This document shows positions 34,742-46,831 of a stretch of DNA of 64,000 nucleotides, in pieces. Position 1 is the first letter of the stretch. Every line of letters starts with the position of its first letter. This DNA comes from Grammothele lineata (Eukaryota > Basidiomycota > Agaricomycetes > Polyporales > Polyporaceae), in assembly GCA_002150815.3 (NCBI GenBank), contig NDFF03000005.1, positions 186,001-250,000 on the forward strand. Reading direction: 5' to 3'. The translations under genes were made by a program, and so were the position numbers. The notes beneath the pieces were generated by a model. It made no database searches. It saw nothing but the letters and a program-made list of their open reading frames with translations, and was not told the DNA's origin.

Positions 34742-36289
34742 ATGACCTTCGGCGGAGACGGAATTTGTATGTGTTTCCCTCCGTCCTCACCTCTACTGCT
34801 GCTGACCACAGCACAGACCGCCGTGAGCATGGCCACGTTCCCGTGCGCATTGCACTTGCGAGAGGTAAGCTTATGGATATCTTGTGCTTTGGTTACGGTT
34901 GTTGACCAGGATCCTCCATTACTACAGGCTCCAGTGATGATGGTATGCAAGTCGCACCTGCCCACTCAACACAGTCCCAATTTCACAATGCCCTACAAGC
35001 ACACCCGTGGTTGGCTGGAACGTGAAGGACGATTACCTCGACCATATGTGGCTTGTTGAGGCTGTTGCCGGAGAGATTGACACCTACCGCATCCCTAACA
35101 TTGTCTCAGGCACTTATATGGACCTTACTGGAAGTGAGTTACCAAGATACATCTGTAAAAATGCTAGTTATTGATCTTGTTCCTTTCGGGCTCGGCAACC
35201 GACGGTACGTTGATTATCGGCTTTCACAAGATGGACCCAGGTGAGAACCAAAAGTGGATCATCAAACAAGAGACGTCTGGAACCGGGTTCTGGAAGTGCG
35301 TGCCCGTCCTCCTGACTCATCTGAAAGGCTCGATAATCTGAACAACGCCGAAGGATCCAGAACAAGGCAACGAAGAGTAAGCTTTCGGCAGAGCCAATGA
35401 CAATCCGCGAATTCTGACCGAGTAACGTTAGCCTTTGTCGACCTATTGAACGGGTATGCGTCATGGTTCAGATCCCTGAAGACTTTCAATCAGGAAGCAG
35501 ATCGGACAAGGATGACGCCAGCATCATCGGGTGGCAAGAGGACTGGCAAGATGGGACGACCCTCGGACATCAGCACTGGTCCTTCAGCCCTCAGAGCCTC
35601 CGCGACCATGAGGTGCATACCACTTTGCTCAACAACCCTCACCTTAGGCAGGATTTCAAAAGCTACATTTCGGTCGGAACGTGAGTAAAGCCACCATGTC
35701 GTCCTCTCCTTTATCATGATACAGAATTCGCTGTAGGTACCTGGTCTTGAGCCCCGCGCGTCTTGAAGGGATTTGACGCAACTCTGGATTGCAGAGCCGG
35801 AAATGGCGTTCTGAGATCTTTGACTGTGATGACTTCTCATTTGGTATGTCAAGCTCCGACATCATGGGCTTAGATTACTGACTATTTCGCAGTCTACAAA
35901 GCCGAGGCCGCGAAGTGGGGCGACGATCATTTCGAGGCGGATGTACGTGCTCTTTCTCCCCCACTTAACAGTCGATTGTGTAAACGTGGCCTGCGATAAT
36001 TGTAGGGTTTCGCCATCCTGTTTGGTGCCATGTTTGGTAGCAACAGCCAAAACGAGGCGCACGCGTACAATTGGATGGTCGACGAAGGCGACCATCTCAA
36101 GATTATCTTCTTCGAGTGCGTCCCAAATATTCAGCCCTCTCTTATATTTGCTCATGATCCTGTATTGACGCTAAGACCTCAAACCTGCAACTTTTCGGTA
36201 TGGGGAATGCGTGCATATTTATCAACGACTTGCTCACCGCTCGCTTTTAGGACTCGCCAGGCTACGCCGCTTACTTCGGTGTTCTCTGA
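34742..36289 (+). CDS. Chimerolectin-like protein: beta-trefoil lectin plus papain-like C-terminal domain
   Basis: Resembles mushroom chimerolectins of the Marasmius oreades agglutinin type, in which a ricin-type beta-trefoil binds glycans and a cysteine-protease-like domain is cytotoxic to invertebrates and cells. Beta-trefoil signs are SGTYMDL near 35,107 and the QKW motif near 35,250, with a further repeat-like block at 35,460-35,600. The C-terminal half has DCDDF (Cys codon 35825-35827), AHAYNW (His codon 36060-36062) and FFE (Glu codon 36114-36116), in the order of the family's catalytic residues. From 35,822 to the stop at 36289 four introns of normal form keep frame, so this half looks intact. 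The N-terminal exons and the segment near 35,737-35,800 are not fully resolved, and a TGA in one frame at about 35,775 may lie in an intron or be a disabling change. Confidence 0.68.
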
Positions 36290-37397
36290 ACTGCTCGTGA
36301 CTGTTAGGCATCGAAGCCACAGCATGTAAGGTGGTTGAAATGGTTATGATGTCTGGTCAATCTGTCTGTACGATACTTGCTAACCCACCGTGTTTTCTTG
36401 GCAAATGTGCGCCTTCCGGCCGTGAGTGACGTCCAGAGTCCGAAAGCAAGAAGGACATAGTTCGATCTGTATTAAGGGAGATCAATCACCTTGATGTTAC
36501 GGTTGGCGTTCAGTCAAGATCTCAGGGCAGTGTCGGATGATCCACCTGGAGTCTAGCTTGCTATCCCCCACACGACGTGAAGGACAAGTACCATAGCTTC
36601 CTAGATGTTACAATGCAAAACACAAAAGCCGACGAAAAATAGCACCAAATCCGTGCAAGCCACCACGACAGCCCTTCTCGCTTGATGAGGACGCTACGGC
36701 AATTTGGGGGTAGCAGATAGCAAAGGGCACATCAGACTGTTCGGCCAGTACGTAGCAGCTTCAAGTCTAGACGAATGCCGGAAAGCGCTGTAGGATCCCT
36801 CGGCGCGGACTGACATCGGTCCTAGCACATCTCACGCCTATGACGTACATTCCCTGATTTAGAACCACCCAGGGTACACGCTACAGACTTTAAGAGCCGA
36901 AACGTTCTCTTCAACGGATGCGTGGCACACCGAAGAGCTATCGATCGCACATCCACCGGACACCAGAACATGAGGCAAGCGCATGAAACGCGGCTGCGTC
37001 CAGGAAGACAGATATCATCCTCACAGCGAGCTGTTTGGGTAGTAAACGAACATACACGCGGCTGATAAGCAGGGCGCACACGCAGCAGCTACCGCGATAC
37101 ATCGATGACGCACGCCTACTCAATGATCGCCGCGAAGTTGGGATTGTGTTCGGCCCACCGATGCTCCGACGAGAAAGAGCTTCGCGTCATCCCTAGAGAG
37201 GAACAGAGGCGAGCGGGTTCGTAGACACACGAGGGGATCTGCGGCGTGGCCAGCGATGTCGAGTCAAATGACGGACGTGCTCGTATGTTCTCTCTGTGTT
37301 CTTCGCGCTTTCTGGGCAAGACGCGAGGACAGACGAGCACAGGTTGAGCACAGGCGCCGGGCGGAATGGGGACGAGGCACGTGACTGGCGGAGGGTG
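36290..37397. other. Intergenic upstream of HSP70
   Basis: About 1.1 kb without a supported gene. It holds the 3' flank of the chimerolectin-like gene and the distal HSP70 promoter. Confidence 0.5.
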
Positions 37398-37410
37398 GAA
37401 TGCTCTAGAA
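37398..37410 (+). promoter_or_regulatory. Heat-shock element upstream of HSP70
   Basis: GAATGCTCTAGAA fits three alternating 5-bp units GAA-nn-TTC-nn-GAA with one mismatch (CTC for TTC). It lies 186 bp upstream of the HSP70 ATG and 60 bp upstream of its TATA box, a normal place for Hsf1 binding. Confidence 0.6.
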
Positions 37411-37470
37411 AGGGCAAGAAAGGAGTGCGAAGGTCCCCGAACACGGTCGAACGTCTGTCCATCGACCATG

Positions 37471-37478
37471 TATATAAG
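37471..37478 (+). promoter_or_regulatory. TATA box of HSP70
   Basis: TATATAAG, 113 bp upstream of the start codon and followed by a long C/T-rich leader ending in CACAAAATG. Confidence 0.65.
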
Positions 37479-37583
37479 CCATGGGCCCTCGCCGACGCTC
37501 TTCAGCGATTCCATTTACGATCTCTGTACTCTCTCACCCCCCTACCTCTTTCTTAATTTCCTCTTCACACTCGCCTGCACAAA

Positions 37584-38194
37584 ATGACCAAGGCCGTCGG
37601 TATCGATTTGGGTACCACCTACTCGTGAGTCTCATCTTTGTTCGCAAGCGCGTAACTCCGAGGCTCACCATCAATTTTCAGCTGCGTCGGTGTCTGGCAG
37701 AACGACCGTGTCGAGATCATCGCCAACGACCAGGGAAACCGTACCACCCCTTCCTATGTCGCCTTCACCGACTCCGAGCGTCTGATCGGTGATGCGGCCA
37801 AGAACCAGGTCGCGATGAACCCCCATAACACCGTCTTCGACGCGAAGCGCCTCATCGGTCGCAAGTTCTCCGATGCTGAGGTGCAGTCCGACATCAAGCA
37901 CTTCCCCTTCACTGTTTTCGACAAGGGCGGCAAGCCCTACATCCGCGTTTCCTACCGTGGTGAGGACAAGGAATTCGTAAGTTTCGGTTGTTACGAACTT
38001 CCGATCCAAAACTAACTCGACTTTCACAGTCCCCTGAGGAGATCTCCTCTATGGTTCTTGTCAAGATGAAGGAGGTCGCTGAGTCGTACCTCGGTGGTAC
38101 TGTCACCAGCGCTGTCGTCACCGTCCCCGCCTACTTCAACGATTCGCAACGTCAGGCGACCAAGGATGCGGGTACCATCGCTGGCCTCAACGTC

Positions 38195-38229
<35 letters not shown>

Positions 38230-39690
38230 CGCCTACGGTCTCGACAAGAAGACGGTGGGCGAGCGCAACGTTCTCATCTTCGATCTCGGCGGAGGAACCT
38301 TCGATGTCTCGCTTTTGACCATCGAGGAAGGTATCTTCGAGGTCAAGGCCACCGCTGGTGACACTCACTTGGGTGGTGAGGACTTTGACAACCGTCTCGT
38401 CACCCACTTCAGCCAGGAGTTCAAGCGGAAGTACAAGAAGGGTATGTGTGTATTCCATCGTTACATACTACATGCTGACGCTTGTGTTCCTTAGATCTCT
38501 CTGGCAACCCTCGTGCCCTCCGTCGTCTCCGCACGGCTTGCGAGCGTGCTAAGCGCACCCTTTCGTCGGCTGCCCAGACTACTATCGAAATCGACTCCCT
38601 CTTCGAGGGTATCGATTTCTACACCTCCCTTACCCGTGCACGCTTCGAGGAGCTTTGCCAGGATCTCTTCCGCAGCACTCTCGAGCCGGTTGAGAAGGTC
38701 CTCCGCGATGCGAAGGTCGACAAGTCCCAGGTTCACGAGATCGTTCTCGTTGGCGGTTCCACTCGTATCCCACGTGTCGTCAAGCTTGTTTCCGACTTCT
38801 TCAACGGCAAGGAGCCTAACAAGTCGATCAACCCCGACGAGGCTGTCGCGTATGGTGCTGCTGTCCAGGCGGCCATCCTCACGGGTGACACCTCGGAGAA
38901 GACTCAGGACCTCCTCCTCCTCGATGTCGCGCCCCTCTCGCTCGGTATTGAGACCGCGGGTGGTGTTATGACGCCCCTGATCAAGCGTAACACTACCGTC
39001 CCCACAAAGAAGGCCGAGATCTTCTCGACATACTCCGACAACCAGCCCGGCGTGCTCATCCAGGTCTTCGAGGGTGAGCGGGCGCGCACCAAGGACAACA
39101 ACCTCCTTGGCAAGTTCGAGCTCTCCGGCATTCCCCCAGCGCCCCGCGGTGTCCCCCAGATCGAAGTCACTTTCGACATGGACGCTAACGGTATCCTTAA
39201 CGTCTCCGCCGCCGACAAGACGACCGGCAAGTCGAACCGCATCACCATCACCAACGACAAGGGCCGCCTGTCGAAGGAGGAGATCGAGCGCATGGTCTCG
39301 GAGGCCGAGAAGTACAAGGCCGAGGACGCCGCGGCAACGGAGCGCATCTCTGCGAAGAACGGCCTCGAGTCGTATGCGTACAACCTCCGCAACTCGCTCA
39401 CTGACGAGAAGCTCGCGGACAAGTTCGACGCGGCGGACAAGAAGAAGCTCGAGGACGCCGTCAACTCGACGATCGGGTGGCTCGACGCGTCGCAGGAGGC
39501 TTCGAAGGAGGAGTACGAGGAGCACCAGAAGGAGCTCGAGGCCGTCGCGAACCCCATCATGCAGAAGTTGTACTCGTCTGCGGGTGGCGCGCCCGGCGGC
39601 TTCCCTGGTGGTGCGCCTGGTGGCTTCCCCGGCGGCGCGGCTCCGGGCGGTGGTGCGGAGGAGGGTCCTTCGGTCGAGGAGGTCGACTAA
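37584..39690 (+). CDS. SSA1: Cytosolic HSP70 chaperone (SSA type)
   Basis: An ATP-driven chaperone for folding, translocation and stress protection in the cytosol and nucleus. The start [14 protein letters not shown] is followed by an intron (about 37,625-37,681) and [20 protein letters not shown]. Nucleotide-binding motifs are [52 protein letters not shown] and [10 protein letters not shown]. The substrate-binding domain includes [20 protein letters not shown] and [17 protein letters not shown]. The C-terminal GGFPGG repeats end in EEVD at 39690, the motif for TPR co-chaperones, which marks the cytosolic form. Introns also lie at about 37,978-38,029 and 38,442-38,493. About 650 residues. The heat-shock element and TATA box upstream suggest stress induction. 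SSA1 is used as a family symbol; which SSA paralogue this is cannot be told. Confidence 0.96.
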
Positions 39691-40113
39691 GCGGCTCGCG
39701 CGCATGGTCCTCGGTCTTGTCCCCCTTCCGTTGCTGAGTCGTCTTCGTCCTCGCTGTCTGGTGTTTGCCTGCTGTAACGATCATCACGATTTGCGGACTT
39801 CGAACGTAAAAGTAACTGCATGTATACTAGTTGCATCTTTTAGAACGATATCCACGCTTTCTCTCTCACTCTCTCACTCATTCATATCTTCCGTGTGATT
39901 GCAGCGTTTAAAATGTGTAGACGACTAAGCCTCCTTGCTATCAAAGACCGTTTGGGCGTCTTTCACGTCGGATTCGCAACCAGCGATGTCGACTCTGCTG
40001 GCTTTCGCCATCACTCTGACCGTACATTTTGGTACGTATAACGGTGGATGTTAGGTACATTACTCCCATTCGCCTACATTTGAACCTTCCCCGTCCAACG
40101 CTGTGACCAATCT
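39691..40113. other. Intergenic between convergent HSP70 and PhoD-type genes
   Basis: Shared 3' flanks with a CT-rich simple tract at 39,856-39,880 (ctctctcactctctcactc). No gene is supported. Confidence 0.5.
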
Positions 40114-43100
40114 CTAAACCTTGAGCGCCCCAGCGAGGACCTTGCCACCTGCTACAGGGCGCGCGAGCCTGTTCTGTCCAGCATGGACGACGAACGACGC
40201 GCTCGCGAAGCTGTCCAGATTGGGGGTACCTGAAACGTGCGGCGCGCAGACGTCAGCAAACATCCCATTCCCCTCTCTCCCGTGCCGACACTCACTAACG
40301 TTCCGCATCGCGTAGTACGTCGCGTTCACGGTCTGTGGCGTGACCTCGAGAGTGAAGAAGCCGCGGTACGAGCCCTCGCTCCACTGTAGATCCGTGTTGA
40401 CTGCGACGAGCTCGCGTGATATCACGTCCGCCGCGGCGGGCGCAATCCCCGCGCCGAAGGGTGAGGTCGACGTCACCGCTGTGCCTGCGAACTCGACGCC
40501 GATAGCTCCTTTGCCACTGATGGGATCGTACGTTGTAGTGTCATTGATGTCTGTGGCGGAGAGGGAGGTAGGCGGACGCTGAGTGGTTGACTAAGGTATT
40601 GAGGGAGCGTGACGTACGAGCGAGGTCGCTGACCCAGTTCGCATGAGAGTCACCGGAGAGGATGACGGTGTTGTCGATGTGGTTGTCGTATAAATGGTTG
40701 AGGATGCGGTTGCGATTGGCACGGTATTCGTCCCATGCATCCTACGAGCAGGGTTCAGGGGGAAAGTTCTCACTAGGCTGCACACGCTACTGAACACTCA
40801 CCACGTCGACTAGAGCAGGACGACGATTAGCACGTGGTCTTCTATGTATAACGTCTTACTCACAGGCCCCACTTTCATTCAACTGCGTGAATACGATCTG
40901 TTGACTATCAGAGACAACGCATACTGAGTATATGTGGAAAGGGGAGTGTAAGAGCATCATACCCAACAACTCGCCAAGTAGCTCCTCGACTCTTTGACGA
41001 ATCCAACGTATCCAAGAACCCTGTATGGAGCGCGTCTGTTCATATCTCATACAAGAACATGCGTACGGATTTGCGTACATTTCTCCTGTTCGAATCCCAT
41101 GAGGGAGCGATTCTTCACGTCGGCGATAGAGTTGATGACTGAAACTCTGTTCAAAGTCAGGAAGTGAACGAATGTTCAACGGGCTTACAATCTATGGGAA
41201 ACAGAGCGTCAGCCATTAAGTAACTATGCAGCTGGAATCGATATAATCGTACCAGTGTTGAAGTAGAGCTACAGGATGCAGTCAGCAGGTCACTAGCAAT
41301 ATACACTAAACGATCCGAACTCACATCCGTGATATCACGATCATATTGTCCTGCAGAATAGTACGTCAGCTTGGAGCTGTATTGCTACTCGTAGCTGACG
41401 CACGGGTATCAAGCATCGTCAGATCCTGCACAAATGCAATCAACATCAGGACTACCGTGACGCCGTTCACCAGGAAACGTACAAGAAGCTTGCCAATCTG
41501 GAAGTTGCGCCAGATACGAAGCTTGTCGTCAGGATCAACTTGCCGAATAGGCATCCACTCGTGATATGCCCGTACGGCAGCCAGCTTCCTGTCTGTGAAA
41601 CATGCGCCCGACGGCGACCAGCTACAGCCCGTAGCGGTGTCGTTGGCGTCGGCGGTCCCTGCCTTCCACGCCTGGTCTGCGACTTCGTGATCATCCTGAT
41701 AATGGTTATGTTATGAATGCTGAGGCATTCAACTGGAGGCACTGCATTTAAGCTTACCCTGCAGACGTTTTAGTGAGAAGTTGGTCACTTCAAGCTCGGG
41801 TACAGCTTACCAGACAGTGATCCACGGTGCCTTCAAATGGGCGGCAACCAGCCCTGCATCCGTGCGATACTGATTCAGACGCTGGCGGTAGTCCGCGATA
41901 GTGGCGAGCTCCCTTCCCAGAGTTTGACGGCCAATTTTGGCCCTAATATCTCAAGTATGAGCCATGCGCGAACCCATCTCGATCTTGTACTTACCCGCTT
42001 CCGAGAGATTCGTAGATCTGCCACGTAGCCAAGTTAAGCTGAACATATGGACCGCGATATCTATAGCACTCACATAGTCTCCGAGATGCACGAAGATATC
42101 AGCAGATGTATTGTGCGCAGCTACGCTATATGCGTTGAAGTAGCCTGAGAAGCATGCAAGTCAGATACGGGTAGTGTGAGTCTCACGATTCGAGAGGCCC
42201 ACCGTCCTGGAACCGGGAGCAGCTGAACACAGCGAACGTGAGTGGTTTTCCGTGGTTGACTTGGTTTGCAGGTGCTACGAGGAGCTCTTAGCATCATTAT
42301 CAGTTCTGAAACAGTGCCACCCACTATTGTTACTGGAGATGGTCCGTGTAGTGCCGACCGCACTGACCGTGTGGGGGTCCGTACAATCCGCGAATTGGAA
42401 CCAGTAGCTTGTATCCGCCTTCAGATTCTTCGCCTCAACCTTGAGGGTGAAGTCCACGTCGTAGCTTGTGAACGCGTCGCCGGAATCGAGAGGGTTCCCG
42501 GACAGTTTCGGGTTGTCGAAGATTTTGAAGGTGACGCAAATGGGGATGCTCACGTCGGGGAGCGTCGAGCCAACTGGGGCGGCCCGCGTCCAAAGCAGGA
42601 CGGATGTATCAAAAGGGTCTCCCTTCACTAGGTATAAGGATATATGCTGTTTCTGTGGGCCTGCTTGATACTTACACTGGCAACTAAGAGTAGCGAAGCG
42701 AAAGGTCGTCAGAGAAATATCGAGGAAGGCTTGAGAACAACGAACCTGCGTGAGTGAAGTTGACGCCGCCGTTATAGATCCATGGACTCTGACAACGATC
42801 AAAATCAGCGAAAGAAATCTTCCAATGCCTGGCGGGATGCACCTACAGTGCTGAAGTCACCGCCGTAGAAGGTGGGGTAATGCTCGTCGTCGAACCCATC
42901 GGCGCTTTCTGTATTGCCTAACTGCCTCTTGGCAAATGCGACATGGCGGGCCTGGAGAGAGCGCGTGTCATGGGAGAGCTACGCAGGAGAGCAGCGTATT
43001 AGCGAAATCGAGCAGGGAACATCGGGTTACCACGCTCGCGAATGATTGACTCATAAGACACTCACGTAGCGGGCGTTCACAAACGGCGACGAGTATGCCA

Positions 43101-43173
43101 GATTACGATCGAAGAACTCGGTCGCCGCAACGGAGACGCTGAGCGCGACGCTCACAAGTAGCCCACAGAGCAT
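40114..43173 (-). CDS. PhoD-type alkaline phosphatase / phosphodiesterase, secreted
   Basis: A metallophosphatase of the PhoD family, which cleaves phosphomonoesters and diesters outside the cell or at the surface using Ca/Fe centres. The start at 43173 gives MLCGLLVSVALSVSVAA, a good signal peptide. The N-terminal PhoD_N-like domain has FDTSVLLWTRAAP, SYDVDFTLKVEAKNLKADTS and YWFQFADC. Metal and catalytic motifs follow: FAVFSCSRF, IFVHLGDY, WDDHEVADQAW, MLDTRQYDRD and LSGDSHANWVSDL. The C-terminus contains GVEFAGTAVTS and FFTLEVTPQTVNATYYAMRN and ends ALKV at 40114. The gene is split into more than ten small exons; the stretch at 40,800-41,340 is the least certain. Confidence 0.85.
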
Positions 43174-43987
43174 GGTGATAACAGCGCAACGCGTCCCCTT
43201 GACGCGATCCCCTCACGACTTATGTACTTGACGGCAGTGAACGTTGCTATTTGACTGTACGTGAAGCTTATGCCACCGCCGGAGAAGGCCCCGTTAGCGA
43301 TCCGCGATGCAAGGCGCACGATATATGGGCACGTTCGTCTGGGCCGTAGTACCATTGGTGGAATGCCGCATATTCAGGATGATCTGGGAGATAAATTTGA
43401 CTTGAGACTGTGTTTAAGGGGGGGCAAACCACGCATAGCAGGCGGTATGCTGACGCGTGCGCATGCTACGGACTTCGATGAGGATAAGGACATTGCGCAC
43501 GTGCCTGGAATGTACGTACTTGTACTCCGCTCTCTCACACTGTCAGTCCCGGTTCGCTCAGGAATCTCCTTCTCGCGGAACATCGGGGACCTTGCAGGCC
43601 CCGAGCACCTCAACGCGTGACGAGCGAATGTTCCGGTAGCACTCCTACTTGGCACCTACTATGTCGTTTAGGTCGTCCGGAGGGTCATGCGGAACCGGAG
43701 ACTATAGACGCAGTGCAACGTGTACATACTTCGGATTATGGGATAGATCAGACAGCCCTCTGCTTGGCATGCTTACCGGAGAACCATCAAATTCGGGCGC
43801 AGAAGACAGGCTCATTGACGGCACTGACATATCGTATTCCGGCTATTGTACAAAACTTCTGCAACTTATACCCACTGCTTCCAGTTAGCAATTGCAGCGA
43901 AAAGATGTATGGAAGGAACGCACGTAGAGGCATAGACTCGCTCAGCCATTCCGCGTAGACAGCATCAAAGGCTGTTGTTGTGGTGGT
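43174..43987. other. Intergenic between PhoD-type and class II aldolase genes
   Basis: Both flanking genes are on the minus strand. This contains the PhoD promoter and the aldolase 3' flank. Open frames here have no recognisable motif. Confidence 0.45.
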
Positions 43988-45230
43988 CTATTTGGCCCCA
44001 AACTTGAACGACTGTCCCTCCTGCGCCTCGAGGAGCTGGAAGTGAGGGAGACCGCTGAACCAGCCTCCGCGCATGGTACCGACTACGGCGTACGTGACGG
44101 CCGCATCTTCGGGTGGGATCTTCACGGTCTTACCACCTGTCCCTGCGGCGGCGGCATCGGCCATAAGCTGCACCTGGCAGGACTTCTCCAGAGCGACGAA
44201 AAAGTGCAACGTCGCTTCAATCGAAGTCGTGGCGACGAGGAGGCCGTGGCTCTGGCTCGACATCAGCCGATTGAGTGCCACTACGGGGATGAAGATGACA
44301 AACCTGCAGGATAGCGGCCTATGGCGAGTTCGGTTAGAGTCTGGCCCTCAGCATGAGAGGCATCTACAGGATGATGTACCTTCTTGTTCCCCAGCGTCTG
44401 AGCGATTGCCAGGCCTTCTTCCTCGTCCAAAACGACGCCTCCATATTGCTTGTGCACGACATGATCCTAGAGCAACGAGATAAGTCAATAGATGAGGATA
44501 GAATGACTGTGACAACCCACGTTATAGAACGCGCAGCTGTCCTGGGTGATCATGTCAAGCTCCTTGCCCAGTGTCGCGAACGCGCGGCCGTACACGGAGT
44601 GGGAGTGGGCGGCACAGTTTACATCGGGGCGCGCAGCGTGAATAGCAGAATGAATCATAAAAGCAGCCTTGTTGAGCAACTTGTTCGGGCCAGATTCGGC
44701 GACCTGGACGACGGCATGGTGGTCGACGAGGATGAGGTCACTTGGTTGGATCAAGCTGAAGTGCTTTCCCTATGAAACAGGTTGTGCATGCGTGAGTTAT
44801 CAACGAGTGTTACAGTGTTTGGTGGCAGCGTACGAATGGGTTCACCCAGAAGCAATCGGGGCGAATGTTGTCCTGATGCCCATTGAACGCAGCTTGATGG
44901 TCAGAAACAAGAGACACGGCGGGCGCCAACTGCGAACACAGCCATGCTCACCCTGACCGTGATGTGCCCCGCAACACCTTCATCATAACCCAGCTTGCCT
45001 TAGTGTTTTCCCAACGCAGCCGTTGAATGGTTATCACAGCCAGACGGCGGAGCAAAGAAAATCAACTCACCAAAGATCCTGAATGCCTGTGCGAGACGAA
45101 ACTTCAAATATTCCCTCTCTTCCTCCGCGGAGCTGAACTGGGGCGGTGTGGGGAAAGCACCCACAGCGGCCGTTGGGGTTACTTGGGCCCCATTGGTGTC
45201 AGAATGGCTGTTGGTTGAGGCAGGGGACAT
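43988..45230 (-). CDS. Class II aldolase/adducin-domain protein
   Basis: Cytosolic zinc-dependent aldolase-fold protein, similar to fungal proteins of the Mug14 kind; substrate unknown. The start at 45230 (MSPASTNSHSDTNGAQ) is preferred over an in-frame ATG at 45329. Visible blocks are EEREYLKFRLAQAFRIFG, then KLGYDEGVAGHITVR, CFWVNPFGKHFSLI, DLILVDHHAVVQ, NKAAFMIHSAIHAARPDV, AAHSHSVYGRAFATLGKEL (the HSH pair of the zinc site), ITQDSCAFYN, and CNHGLLVATTSIEATLHFFV with a further His. The C-terminus is MRGGWFSGLPHFQLLEAQEG. About 290 residues in six exons, the usual length. A MITE-like element sits about 190 bp upstream of the start codon. Confidence 0.85.
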
Positions 45231-45418
45231 GACGGCAGGATGGTGGAACGAAAGTAAGTCAGACAAGACCCAAGCCCGAGATGACTGCAGGTTTGAGAAA
45301 TCGAAGGCAGGACCATCCGGATCCGGCAAACCTCGTTGTAGCCGGTCTGGTCACATTCACGGATGAAGCATCCGTACGCCCACATACTATGATACATCTG
45401 TCAAAGTGTAAGGCCACA

Positions 45419-45917
45419 CACACCGGGGGTTCCAGAATTTTCGGACTCCGAAAATGTATCCCAAAACGCTGTCAGTAGATGTCATATTCGCAGATGTGTT
45501 TGCGGCTGGTCCAGATGTATCGTTTGCGACGCCCAGAAATGTGGTCCAAAATATAGCATTTTGGGAACCTCGAAGACCCGATGTTTTCACACCCCCAGAA
45601 CGCATATGTAAACCCTGTGTCTTCCGTCCACATTTCTGGAAGGCGAAAATCCTACGTTTTGGGTAGTTTTGGGATTTTGTGATCACAAAAACGCCCATTT
45701 AGGGCGTCATAGAAACGCAAACAAAAAGGTGACGTCTTTAGCCCGTGAAAACGTCATATAGTATGAGGCTCTGTAAATGCTGAGCTTGTAGCTGCGTTTC
45801 TAACGACTACAAACGGCATATTTCTGATGACCGGCAATAAAATCGCAAATGCAACGCTTGGTGTGAGCGTTTAGAGATACATTTTCGGAGTCCGAAAATT
45901 CCGGAACCCCCGGTGTG
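45419..45917. mobile_element. MITE-like element with about 40-bp terminal inverted repeats
   Basis: The two ends are near-perfect inverted copies over about 40 bp: CACACCGGGGGTTCC, then a 19-bp near-palindrome ATTTTCGGACTCCGAAAAT, then GTAT. Only one or two mismatches are seen. The 499-bp interior has no coding potential. Flanks carry AAGTGTAA (45404-45411) and AAGTGTTA (45918-45925), a possible 8-bp target duplication with one mismatch, which would point to a hAT-type origin. The left copy of this duplication lies 7 bp outside the repeat, so the exact left edge is uncertain. Confidence 0.72.
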
Positions 45918-45925
45918 AAGTGTTA

Positions 45926-46831
45926 GTCTCGTTCCCATCCGTTCTGGCACTAACGAAGACAGTCGTTCGTACCTGCCAGAGCCACACCGTGATGGTAGTG
46001 GGTAATTCTCAATAGAAATGAGGAACACGTAGAACTTGCTTGAGAGGATCCAACAGATTCTGGAGATCGCGGAGCAGTGGAGAAGCTCAGTCTTAGCTGG
46101 TAGACGACAGCTGAAGGAGCCAAAACAGATATTCAAGCGATACGATCAGAAATGCCGGGAGGACGAGCAAAGTCCGCCGAGGGGCGGGCTGGGAGTCGGG
46201 GCGGGGGAGAAGGAAATAACTTCAACTTGAAAGTGAACCAGAGGTTGCAACGGTTCATTCACAGTGAACCAACGTTCATTGATGGCGTCGCGTTGGAGGA
46301 TTAAGCGCCTGCAAGTCCCGATCGGGACCATGCCCTACGTAATGTCGCTGATGAGACTCGCGGAAACTCATCGACTTTCGAGACTTCGAGTGAGGCCGCG
46401 TTCCCAAAGATACAGACCGGGCGCCGACCCCAAGGAGCGAGAAGCCAGCACGCTATTGAGTAACGTAGTCGCTAATGACAATGTAGCGCCCGCCACGGCC
46501 CAGTCCGGAGCGATCGGGCGCCGGGCATGTTCGTGCCACGGCGTCTATGTCGTCTCTTTTCTCGATCTCTTGTGCTTGAGGCGGGCAATCTCAAGACCAG
46601 TCACGTCAATCCCCATTAGAACGGGCTACTGAACTCGTCAAACGTGTACGGCACCTCTAGCATCTTCCAGCAGATGGTTCTCCTTGGCTATCCGCCTCCG
46701 CTCCCTGGCGCGCTTCCTGGTAGCACAGTACCTGCGCGCGGAGATCGAGCATAGTCCCTGCACGCGTATATATATACGGTGTGAGTCGCTCGTAGCTTCA
46801 TCCGCTAGTTTGTTACCACTCTTCCTAAGAC
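45926..46831. other. Intergenic upstream of the P450 gene
   Basis: No gene supported. Two GGTTCATT/GTTCATTG-type words at 46,250-46,280 repeat locally. The TATA box of the P450 lies near the right end. Confidence 0.45.
46767..46776 (+). promoter_or_regulatory. TATA box of the P450 gene
   Basis: TATATATATA, 56 bp before the start codon at 46832. Confidence 0.55.

Noticed and set aside
38491..39705. A 404-codon open frame antisense to HSP70
   Set aside because: It mirrors the strongly biased codon use of HSP70 (few A/T third positions, so few stops in the antisense frame). It has no domain, and such antisense frames over HSP70 are a known artefact.
40600..41340. Separate small genes inside the PhoD-type locus
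   Set aside because: Short protein-like pieces here carry PhoD motifs (GDSHANWV, LDTRQYDRD) in order on the same strand, so they are exons of one highly interrupted gene.
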